Origin: DASPKS01 sp035628035
Lineage (GTDB): Bacteria; Bacteroidota; Rhodothermia; Rhodothermales; Rubricoccaceae
Direction: 5' to 3'
NCBI GenBank assembly: GCA_035628035.1
Contig: DASPKS010000064.1
Span: 1 to 33,183, forward strand
Length of the DNA stretch: 33,183 nt
In this document: positions 15,601 through 20,987 of the stretch, in pieces
Position numbering within the stretch: the first letter of the stretch is position 1
Layout of the letters: each line of letters starts with the position of its first letter
Translations under genes and position numbers: made by a program
Notes under the pieces: model-generated
Told to the model about the DNA's origin: nothing
The model's input: the letters and a program-made list of their open reading frames with translations, nothing else
Databases searched by the model: none

Positions 15601-18339
15601 CTCACACACGTCGGTCCGCCCTTCGAGGAGGGCCTGCCCGTGCCGGAGGACGACAGGCATATCGGCCGGGAGGACGATCCGGGCCCACGTGTTGGGGCCC
15701 TTCAACTCGCCGACGGCGTAGCCCGTGATCCGCTCGTAGGCGCCGCTGATCCACTCCCGCTCGGTCGTCCCGTCGGGGTGAACGCGGGCGGCGAAGGCGA
15801 AGTCGCTCGTCAGCTCGGAGACGCGGCGGAACCGCTCCTCGCTCTGGCGGAGGGCCTCCTCCGCCTCCCGCTGCGCGGTCATATCGCGGACGGTCCCCAC
15901 GGTGTACACGACGCGGCGGTCGGGCCCTTCGCCCTCGTAGCTCGCATGCCCATATGCCTGCACCCACCGCACCTCCCCTTCCGGACGCACCACCCGGTAC
16001 TCGACGAAGAGGCGGCCGTCGCTGTCGGGGGCATCGATCTGCACGCTGACGTCGCGGACCCGCCCGAGGTCGTCCGGATGGATGCACCCGAAGAACTCCT
16101 CCGCGGGGATGGGTTCGTCGCCGGGGGGGAGCCCGAAGATCTCCCGGAGGCGGGCGTCGGCGTAGATCAGACGCTCCGGCCGGACCGCCTTGAACGTGCC
16201 GAGCTGGGCGGCGCGGAGGGCGAGGCGCGCCCGCTCCTCGCTCTCGCGGAGCGCCTCTTCGGCCTCCTTCTCCGCCGTCACGTCGCGGACGGTCCCCACG
16301 GTGTACACGGTGCGACGGCTGGCGCCCTCCCCCTCGTAGAAGGCCTCGGCGTTGGCCTCCACCCAGCGCACCGTCCCGTCCGGCCAAACCACGCGGTACT
16401 CCACGAACGCCCGCCCGTTGCTGTCAGGGCGGTCGATGGACGAGACCACCTCCATGGTGCGCGCGAAGTCCTCCGGGTGGACGCGCCCGAAGAACTCCTC
16501 CGTGGGGATGGGTTCGTCGCCGGGGGGGAACCCCATGATCTCGCGGAGGCGGGCGTCGCCGTAGAGGAGGCGCTCCGGGCGGACCGACTTGAACGTGCCG
16601 AGCTGGGCGGCGCGGAGGGCGACGCGCGCCCGCTCCTCGCTCTGACGGAGCGCCTCCTCCGATTGCTTCCGGTCCGAGATGTCGCGGAGGTAGGCCGTGA
16701 AGAGCTGGCGGTCCCCGCCGAGCGGGATCGGGCTGATCGCCAGCTCGACGGGAAACTCCGTCCCGTCAGCGCGGAGCGCCGTCAGCTCGATGCGCCGCCC
16801 CAGCACACGGTGTTCCCCCGTGCGAAGGTAGCGGGCCATCCCCTGTCGGTGGGCCTTGCGGAAAGCCTCGGGGATCAGCAGCTCCTCCATCGGCTGCCCT
16901 ACCGCGTCCTCGCGGCGGTAGCCGAAGGTTCGCTCCGCCGCCGCGTTGAACTCGACGATCCTCGAGTTCTCGTCGATGGTAACGACGGCGTCGAGGGCGA
17001 CCTCGAGCATGGCTCGCTTGCGCGCCTCGCTCTCCCGGAGCGCCTCGCCGGCCGCGTGCTGCTCCGTGACGTCGTTCTGGATGGCGACGTACCCCTCGAA
17101 GGTCCCGTCCTCCCCGAAGAGGGGGCTGGCCTCGACGCGGGTCCAGTACGGCTCGCCGTCCTTCCGGTAGTTGAGGACCTCCGTCGTGAACGGCTCGCGC
17201 GCCTGCACGCGCGCCTGCACATAGGCGGCCGTCCCGGGGTCGCTGGCCGGCCCCCGGAGCACGTCGCGGGGGCGCTGGCCGAGCACCTCTTCGAGGGTGT
17301 ACCCCGAGATGCGGACGAACGCCTCGTTCGCCCACACCACCAGCCCCTCGGAGTCGGTGATGACAACGCCGTTGGCGGTGCGCTCGAGGACCTCGCCGAG
17401 CCGCCGGGCCTCGGCCTCCTTCGCGCGGCGCGCCTCCTCGCTCGCCTTCTGGGCCGTCACGTCGCGGGCGACTTTGGAGGCGCCGATGATGTTGCCGGCG
17501 CTATCCCGGATGGGCGAGACGGTCAGGGAGATGATTACGTCGCGGCCGTCCTTCGTGCGCCGCACCGTCTCGTAGTGCTCCACGGGCTCGCCCCGCCGGA
17601 TGCGCCCGAGGATCATGGCCTCTTCGTGGTGGCGCTCCGGCGGGATCACCCGGAGGATGGGCTGGCCGATCATCTCGGCGGCCGAATACCCGAAGATCCG
17701 CTCGGCGCCGGCGTTCCAGGACGTGACGATCCCGTCGAGCGTCTTGCTAGCGATCGCGTCGTCGGACGACGCCACGATGGCGGCGAGGAGCGCCCGGTCC
17801 CGCTCCGCCTTGTGATGCTCCGTCACGTCGCGCTGCGTTCCCCAGGCCCGAACGAGCCGGCCGCCCTCCACGATGCCCGTGAGGTTGTTCAGGAAGTGGT
17901 GGGTGGCGCCGTGCCGATCCACCTCGACGGAGGCGGCATCGGTGAGGCGGTACCCGTCCTCCACGAAAGCCCGGAGATACGCGCGGTTCTGCTCCTCGTC
18001 CTCCGGCATGAGGTCGGAGAGCCGGGCGCCCACGATCTCCTCGGGGTCCTCGAACCCGTACATCCGCGCCATCGCCACGTTGCACTCGGCGAGGTAGGCG
18101 TGGCGGAACATGAGGTCTACCTGCTCTTCCACCGGGAGGTCGGTGCGGATCGGTTCGTCGACCTCGAACCGCCAGATGGCCTCGGTGCTGTTGGCGAGGA
18201 AGGCCCGGTACCGCTCATCGCTCTCGCGGAGGAGCTGATGGGCGGGCGCCTCCCCGTCGGCGCCGTTACGCCGGTCGGCGTCGGTGTCGAGCGCGTCCGG
18301 CGCCGCGACGTTCCTGGAAGAGTGAGGGGCCTCGGCCAT
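9673..18339 (-). CDS. giant soluble multi-sensor histidine kinase (about 13 PAS, 5 GAF)
   Basis: An autophosphorylating sensor kinase of 2888 residues with no signal peptide or membrane segment, so cytoplasmic. Approximate order: PAS1 43-181, PAS2 182-307, PAS3 308-442, PAS4 443-569, PAS5 570-702, PAS6 703-835, PAS7 836-968, GAF1 969-1135, PAS8 1136-1266, PAS9 1267-1394, GAF2 1395-1565, PAS10 1566-1699, GAF3 1700-1878, GAF4 1879-2059, PAS11 2060-2189, GAF5 2190-2360, PAS12 2361-2516, PAS13 2517-2640, coiled coil to 2669, then HisKA (FAYVASHDLKAPLRAI, His2676) and HATPase (NLIGNAIKHHD, DDGPGI, GSGVGLAVVK). Linkers repeat ALRESEARFR-type helices. PAS9-GAF2 duplicates PAS11-GAF5, and PAS5 duplicates PAS6. 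I chose ATG 18339 (MAEAPHSS); a TTG at 18378 overlaps a promoter-like TATCTTTG. Ligands are unknown. The cognate regulator gene follows 7 bases later. Confidence 0.95.
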   Translation of the reverse strand: MAEAPHSSRNVAAPDALDTDADRRNGADGEAPAHQLLRESDERYRAFLANSTEAIWRFEVDEPIRTDLPVEEQVDLMFRHAYLAECNVAMARMYGFEDPEEIVGARLSDLMPEDEEQNRAYLRAFVEDGYRLTDAASVEVDRHGATHHFLNNLTGIVEGGRLVRAWGTQRDVTEHHKAERDRALLAAIVASSDDAIASKTLDGIVTSWNAGAERIFGYSAAEMIGQPILRVIPPERHHEEAMILGRIRRGEPVEHYETVRRTKDGRDVIISLTVSPIRDSAGNIIGASKVARDVTAQKASEEARRAKEAEARRLGEVLERTANGVVITDSEGLVVWANEAFVRISGYTLEEVLGQRPRDVLRGPASDPGTAAYVQARVQAREPFTTEVLNYRKDGEPYWTRVEASPLFGEDGTFEGYVAIQNDVTEQHAAGEALRESEARKRAMLEVALDAVVTIDENSRIVEFNAAAERTFGYRREDAVGQPMEELLIPEAFRKAHRQGMARYLRTGEHRVLGRRIELTALRADGTEFPVELAISPIPLGGDRQLFTAYLRDISDRKQSEEALRQSEERARVALRAAQLGTFKSVRPERLLYGDARLREIMGFPPGDEPIPTEEFFGRVHPEDFARTMEVVSSIDRPDSNGRAFVEYRVVWPDGTVRWVEANAEAFYEGEGASRRTVYTVGTVRDVTAEKEAEEALRESEERARLALRAAQLGTFKAVRPERLIYADARLREIFGLPPGDEPIPAEEFFGCIHPDDLGRVRDVSVQIDAPDSDGRLFVEYRVVRPEGEVRWVQAYGHASYEGEGPDRRVVYTVGTVRDMTAQREAEEALRQSEERFRRVSELTSDFAFAARVHPDGTTEREWISGAYERITGYAVGELKGPNTWARIVLPADMPVVLRHGQALLEGRTDVCEVRIAKKDGEVRWLRNYGKPEKDAEGRVVRLYGAAQDITEERRTRRRLEAEHAVSQILAEAETFADAAPALLEALAHTLDAGVAELWMPYQADRLVRAAAHVGQGFPDGVLDAWMNGRLAFERGEGIPGRVWASGQAEWTADLQAEPAFVRAEEAAAAGLHAGVHVPIFAGDEVGGVIALLFTEHFAPDPSLLEALTALGRDVGQFLRRKRAEEVLRASEERFRHLILSLPAAVYTTDREGRITLHNERAAELWGRRPEVGKDLWCGSWKIYRTDGTPLPLDECPMARTLREGRPVRGEEIVIERPDGTRSNVLPYPEPLFDADGEIVGAVNMLVDITERKAAETALRESEARFRTLADSAPVLIWVAGADRRYTYFNAQWLAFTGRTLEQELGDGWTEGVHPDDRARVVTAFASAFDARKPLEMEYRLRHHGGEYRWVLDRGTPRFTEDGAFLGYIGSGIDIHDRKAAEARARFLAGAGAILDASLDSRATLRNVAQLAVPGFADWCTVDILTEDGTLERLAIAHAEPEKVRWIEELQERYPPEPSEDRGALKVARTGQSDLYPVIPEELLRQVAKDEEHLALLRGLGMRSAIIAPLQAGGEVQGVISFVTAESGRHYATEDLETAEEIGRRGGAALASAQLHEALREQEEQLALALDAGQLATWSWHVPSGVVSWSEGVYEMLGYTPGEVEPAYEAWRAAVHPDDRPAVDQALRWAMEGTQPRYLIEHRVALNNGDDNGDVRWLEARGEFSFDEEGRPLHLVGVVADITERKRAEALLAMRAQQQATVAEIGRRALRADDPQELFDHAVEAIAGTLGVEYCKVLELLPGGDYVFLRAGVGWQDGLVGQAKVDTGLNSQAGYTLISEAPIVVEDLRTETRFSGPPLLRDHGVISGMSCVIPGPEGRPWGVLGTHSTAKRAFTADDVHFLQAVANLLGSAVQRKEAEGAIRDQAHTLATLNRINIELAGELDLHQLVQAATDAATELTGAQFGAFFYNVLDERGEAYTLYTISGVPREAFEQFPMPRNTEVFEPTFHGTGVVRADDITQDPRYGKNAPYHGMPKGHLPVRSYLAVPVASRSGEVLGGLFFGHAEVGIFTERAEQLAVGIAAQAAVAMDNARLFEQAQREIEERQQMAEVLRESEARFRTLADSAPVLIWVADEENRGTYFNRQWLEFTGRTLEQELGFGWAESVHADDLQRSVEHCQRSFDARQEFRMEFRLRRADGVYRWVLDHGTPRFTPDGTFLGYIGSCIDIDDRKRVETRMRFLAEAGSLLEQGLDYEATLQQVAGLAVPEFAEWCGVSLVTEEGAIESVAVAHADPDKVAWAREIGRRYPVSPDDPTGAPQVIRTGQAELYAEIPDELLERAAKDEEHLALLRGLGMRSAIIAPLQAGPRIVGAISFVQGKEGRGFEEADVVVAEELGRRAGAVLETARLHAAVRESEARLRGIFEGASVSIWEEDFSGAVELLETLRAEGVTDLRAYFAAHPDRLAQAVEAVRVNDVNEFTVQLYGAKDKAELVGSLSRIFLPETTAVFVEELATLYEGGRYYRGETVVRTLDGRPFPILFSVSFEGERAERTVVSILDITELKEAGEALRQSEARFRRLAEALPQIAYTLRADGSTEYLNPRWYEYTGLPEGTSYAEAMPGVVHPDDLAHVRAEWARTTETGEPLEIELRMRRHDGVYRWFLTRAVPLRDEEGSILRWFGTSTDIHPLKEARAELEARVAERTAEIQQAREDMERANDELERSNRELDQFAYVASHDLKAPLRAIENLAVWVEEDAAADLPADSRRHLHTLRGRVTRMERLLDDLLAFSRAGRDMGGAEQIDTAQLIREVVDLVAPPGGFSVEVVGPLPTVISPRAPLEMVFRNLIGNAIKHHDRPEGRVVVRAGADAPPGYAAFEVADDGPGIAPAYHERIFGIFQTLRPRDEVEGSGVGLAVVKKAVEARGGNILVESEEGRGATFRFTWPLQPDR
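11260..12162 (-). repeat. duplicated PAS-GAF cassette, copy 2 (PAS11-GAF5)
   Basis: This part of the giant kinase encodes RTLADSAPVLIWVA...FTGRTLEQELG...DDRK and then a GAF ending in the KDEEHLALLRGLGMRSAIIA block. Order and sequence match the cassette at 13645-14541. A stretch of 68 bases (12120-12187) across the cassette start is identical to 14499-14566. Confidence 0.85.
13645..14541 (-). repeat. duplicated PAS-GAF cassette, copy 1 (PAS9-GAF2)
   Basis: Encodes PAS9 and GAF2 of the giant kinase and is a direct repeat of 11260-12162, about 2.4 kb away on the same strand. A second near-identical block of about 75 bases (13804-13880 against 11424-11500) encodes the shared GAF segment KDEEHLALLRGLGMRS. 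Confidence 0.85.
15835..16632 (-). repeat. tandem 399-bp repeat encoding PAS5 and PAS6
   Basis: Two adjacent units, 16234-16632 and 15835-16233, each encode 133 residues of the same length and register without gaps. Both contain ALRAAQLGTFK, VRPERL, PPGDEPIP, EEFFG, VEYRVV and VYTVGTVRD. This is a clear in-frame tandem duplication of a PAS_3-type module. Confidence 0.9.
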
Positions 18340-18375
18340 CAGAAAACCGCGAGAGAAGGGCCGCAAGATGGTGCC

Positions 18376-18383
18376 CAAAGATA
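18376..18383 (-). promoter_or_regulatory. TATCTTTG -7-like box upstream of the giant kinase
   Basis: TATCTTTG on the minus strand is a perfect match to the Bacteroidota -7 consensus TAnnTTTG and lies 36 bases before ATG 18339, within the 82-base gap after the RidA gene. It suggests the kinase operon has its own promoter besides any read-through. It also argues against the TTG start at 18378, which overlaps this box. No TTTG is seen at the -33 distance. Confidence 0.45.
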
Positions 18384-18421
18384 CAAGCAGGTCGTCTCCT
18401 CCGCGTGCGAGCGCTAGCAGG

Positions 18422-18817
18422 CTAGGAATCCGTCACATAGGCCTCGGCCTCGATCTCCACCAGCAGGTCGGGGCGGACGAGCGCGGGCACCTCGACCATC
18501 GTCGCCGCCGGCCGGACGGCGCCAAAGGCCTCCCCGTGCACGCGGCCGATGGCGTCGCCGTCGCGGGCGAGGTCCACCACGTAGATCCGCGTGCGGACGA
18601 CGTCGGCGAGGGCGGCGCCGGTTTCTTGGAGCGCCGCCTCGATGATGGCCAGCGCGCGGCGGGCCTGGGCGGCGGCGTCGGGACCGGCCCCCTCGCCATC
18701 GTCCTTGACCCCCGTCGTCCCGGACACCCACACGTGCGGCCCCACGCGGACGGCGCGGGCGTACCCGTAGACGGCCTCCCAGGGTGCGCCGCTCTGCACC
18801 CGGTGCCGCGCGCTCAC
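18422..18817 (-). CDS. RidA-family (YjgF/YER057c/UK114) protein
   Basis: A 131-residue cytoplasmic protein of the Rid family; RidA members hydrolyse reactive enamine/imine intermediates such as 2-aminoacrylate from serine/threonine dehydratase. Family marks: SGAPWEAVYGYARAVRVG near the N-terminus, VWVSGT, then VRPAATMVEVPALVRPDLLV and EIEAEAYV at the C-terminus. The Arg of VRPAATMVEV corresponds to the catalytic Arg105 of E. coli RidA, and the Glu of EIEAEA to its Glu120. The start is GTG 18817, overlapping the stop of the upstream PAP2 gene as GTGA; no ATG fits the family N-terminus. The frame is open further upstream but that is shadow of the PAP2 gene. Rid subfamily and substrate are not certain. 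Confidence 0.88.
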   Translation of the reverse strand: MSARHRVQSGAPWEAVYGYARAVRVGPHVWVSGTTGVKDDGEGAGPDAAAQARRALAIIEAALQETGAALADVVRTRIYVVDLARDGDAIGRVHGEAFGAVRPAATMVEVPALVRPDLLVEIEAEAYVTDS

Positions 18818-19614
18818 AGCCCCACCCGGATGGAGAAGGCCGGCACGGCAGGGCCGGCCTTCTCCTCCAGCTCCCCGCCGTCGCCGTCGGGCAAGATCAC
18901 GCTCACGAGCGTGGCGACGCCCGCCCCGAGCGCCGCCCCCACCACGATGTCGTACGGGTAGTGGACGCCGTGGTACACGCGTGCCAGCGCCGTCGCCGAC
19001 GCCCACGTCATCATCGGCACGGTGACGTACCACCGCCGCGCCGAGAGGCTGGTCGAGGTGGCGATGGCGAAGGCCGTTGCGGAGTGGCCGGAGGGGAACG
19101 AGTAGGGATCGAGGCCGCCGGGGTCGTCGTCGCCCGAGCGGTTGTGGACGTTGCGGAGGACGGCGTACGGGCGGGGGCGCCTGACAAGGTTCTTGATGAG
19201 GAACACGGCTCCGGCGGTGCCGAGCTCGGAGGCGAGCATGCGGATGGCCGGTCGGCCGTCGTCGGGCGCCGCTAGCTCGTAAGCGCCTGTAAGCGGGGTC
19301 GCGGCGACGAAGAGGTAGAACGAGGCGTCGTTGACGGCCACCAGTGAGGTGACGGCGAGCGGGTCGTCGACGTTGTAGACGCGGCGGAACACGCGGGCCT
19401 CGAAGCTCTCGCGCGGAGGCGGCGCGATAGTGTCGGCGGCGACGTCGATGTCGGGTACGTCGACCGAGTCCTCCTCCGCTGGGGGGTCGGGGAGGGGGGC
19501 GGGATCGGCCTCGGCCTCCGAGAGGTCGTCCGCATCGGAGGCCGTAGTGTCCGGCGTCTGGGCGAGGGCGGCGGACGCGGGCACGAGCAGCAGGAGCAAG
19601 GCGAGCGCGCGCAT
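18814..19614 (-). CDS. secreted PAP2-family phosphatase with acidic N-terminal linker
   Basis: A 266-residue PAP2 enzyme. Signal peptide at 1-18 (MRALALLLLLVPASAALA/QT). Residues about 20-66 are a low-complexity D/E/P/A linker. The three motifs are K141-x6-RP (KNLVRRPRP), PSGH at 174-177, and ARVYHGVHYPYD at 211-222, with Arg212, His218 and Asp222; Ala replaces the usual Ser at the start of motif 3. The middle is hydrophobic, so it probably stays in the membrane facing the periplasm. Likely substrates are lipid phosphates, not determinable here. It is a distant paralogue of the PAP2 gene at 7221-8078. Its stop overlaps the GTG start of the RidA gene, implying co-translation. Confidence 0.9.
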   Translation of the reverse strand: MRALALLLLLVPASAALAQTPDTTASDADDLSEAEADPAPLPDPPAEEDSVDVPDIDVAADTIAPPPRESFEARVFRRVYNVDDPLAVTSLVAVNDASFYLFVAATPLTGAYELAAPDDGRPAIRMLASELGTAGAVFLIKNLVRRPRPYAVLRNVHNRSGDDDPGGLDPYSFPSGHSATAFAIATSTSLSARRWYVTVPMMTWASATALARVYHGVHYPYDIVVGAALGAGVATLVSVILPDGDGGELEEKAGPAVPAFSIRVGL

Positions 19615-19670
19615 CGGAAGGGCGTGGGAAGACGGGCGTGGGAGATGGGGCAGGAAGCTACCGAACGCAG

Positions 19671-19721
19671 CGAGCCGCCTGCGGCATGCAGACGGCTCGC
19701 CGGGCGCCCTGTTCCGGGCGC
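19671..19721 (-). terminator. double hairpin downstream of recA
   Basis: Past the recA stop come a 6-bp stem GCGCCC/GGGCGC (19704-19721) and then a 12-bp stem with one wobble and a 5-base loop (19671-19682 with 19688-19699). There is no T-run. The pair probably ends or stabilises the recA transcript before the PAP2-RidA operon. Confidence 0.5.
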
Positions 19722-19743
19722 ATCCCTGAGGGAAGGGCTCCGC

Positions 19744-20826
19744 TTAGAAGTCGAGGTAGGCGGCTTGGCCGTTGGTGGCGACGGCGTCCTCGTCGGCCGC
19801 CTCGGCGCCGGGGGTGCCGGTCATCCCGAGCGCCTCCTTCACGCGCGCCTTCACCTCCTCGCGCTGCTCGGGGTGGTCCTTCAACCACTGCTTGGCCGCG
19901 TCGCGGCCCTGCCCCACCTTCTGGTCGCCGTAGCTGTACCACGAGCCGGACTTCTGGAGCACGTCGTTCTCGATGGCGAGGTCGATCAGCTCGCCGAGCT
20001 GGCTCACGCCCTCCCCGTAGATGATGTCGAACTCGGCCTCGCGGAACGGCGGGGCCACCTTGTTCTTGACCACCTTCACGCGGGTGCGGTTGCCGACGAC
20101 GTCCTGCCCCTCCTTGATGGCGCCGATGCGGCGGATGTCCATCCGGACGGAGGCGTAGAACTTCAGGGCGCGGCCGCCCGTCGTCGTCTCGGGGCTCCCG
20201 AACATCACCCCGATCTTCTCGCGGATCTGGTTGATGAAGATGAGGACCGTCCGCGTGCGGGAGATCGTCCCGGTGAGCTTCCGGAGCGCCTGGCTCATGA
20301 GGCGGGCCTGGACGCCCACGACGCTGTCGCCCATCGCCCCCTCGATCTCGGCACGGGGCACGAGCGCGGCCACGGAGTCGATGACGATGACGTCGAGGGC
20401 GCCGCTCCGCATGAGGAGGTCGCAGATCTCGAGGGCCTGCTCCCCGGTGTCGGGCTGGGAGACGAGGAGCGCATCGACGTCCACGCCGAGCTTGCGGGCG
20501 TAGGTGGGGTCGAAGGCGTGCTCGGCGTCGATGAACGCGCACTGCCCGCCGGTCTTCTGCGCCTCGGCGATGATCTGCGTGGCGAGGGTGGTCTTCCCGG
20601 AGGACTCCGGGCCGAAGATCTCGACGACGCGGCCGCGGGGGATGCCGCCGATGCCGAGGGCGTGGTCGAGCGTGATCGATCCGGTCGAGATGGCGTCGAC
20701 GGAGACGTGAGGGGCGTCGCCCATCTTCATGATGGCGCCCTTCCCGAACTGCTTCTCGATCTGCTTCATCGCGAGGTCGAGGGCCTTCTGCTTCGCCTCG
20801 CCGGGGTTCTGTTCTTCTCTCGGCAT
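19744..20826 (-). CDS. recA: recombinase A
   Basis: The ATP-dependent strand-exchange protein of homologous recombination and co-protease for LexA/UmuD-type autocleavage; cytoplasmic, forming filaments on single-stranded DNA. The product is 360 residues. Walker A GPESSGKT lies at 72-79, Walker B in LDVIVIDS, and loop L2 in INQIREKIGVMFGSPETTTG with GGRALKFYASVR after it. The C-terminus (about 330-360) is a variable tail of moderate acidity ending AYLDF. It is separated from cinA upstream by a T-run terminator, so it is probably its own transcription unit. An exact CTGT-N8-ACAG dyad lies 4 bases before the ATG and could be a LexA-type operator. Confidence 0.99.
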   Translation of the reverse strand: MPREEQNPGEAKQKALDLAMKQIEKQFGKGAIMKMGDAPHVSVDAISTGSITLDHALGIGGIPRGRVVEIFGPESSGKTTLATQIIAEAQKTGGQCAFIDAEHAFDPTYARKLGVDVDALLVSQPDTGEQALEICDLLMRSGALDVIVIDSVAALVPRAEIEGAMGDSVVGVQARLMSQALRKLTGTISRTRTVLIFINQIREKIGVMFGSPETTTGGRALKFYASVRMDIRRIGAIKEGQDVVGNRTRVKVVKNKVAPPFREAEFDIIYGEGVSQLGELIDLAIENDVLQKSGSWYSYGDQKVGQGRDAAKQWLKDHPEQREEVKARVKEALGMTGTPGAEAADEDAVATNGQAAYLDF

Positions 20827-20830
20827 GGGT

Positions 20831-20846
20831 CTGTGCGGATGTACAG
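20831..20846. promoter_or_regulatory. CTGT-N8-ACAG dyad, candidate SOS (LexA-like) box at recA
   Basis: CTGT at 20831-20834 and ACAG at 20843-20846 flank eight bases, matching the core ends of the E. coli-type LexA operator. The dyad sits only 4 bases upstream of the recA start codon, where a bound repressor would block early elongation. The inner eight bases are not AT-rich, and no lexA is in the window. Confidence 0.35.
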
Positions 20847-20963
20847 GTGAATGGGGGTCTCCCCGGGACTGGGCGCCAGTCTACGCGGGCGCAGGTGTCA
20901 GGGGCGTGTCACGCGCGAACGGCCTACAGACACCCCGGCCCGGAGGAACGTAACCCCTCGCAG

Positions 20964-20987
20964 AAAAAAAGGCTCCGGGCTCAGCCT
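20964..20987 (-). terminator. intrinsic terminator overlapping the cinA stop
   Basis: On the minus strand AGGCT and AGCCT pair around an 8-base loop, and seven T residues follow immediately (20970-20964). The left arm includes the last codon and stop of cinA. It separates the pgsA-pyrE-cinA operon from recA. Confidence 0.75.

Noticed and set aside
18340..18378. TTG at 18378 as the kinase start
   Set aside because: It overlaps a perfect TATCTTTG promoter-like box, so it would be upstream of the transcript; ATG 18339 is preferred.
14308..18417. A 1369-codon open frame antisense to the giant kinase (and similar ones at 9634-11337 and 12328-14229)
   Set aside because: The product is compositionally biased and repetitive, mirrors the PAS/GAF repeats, and the opposite strand has unmistakable domains.
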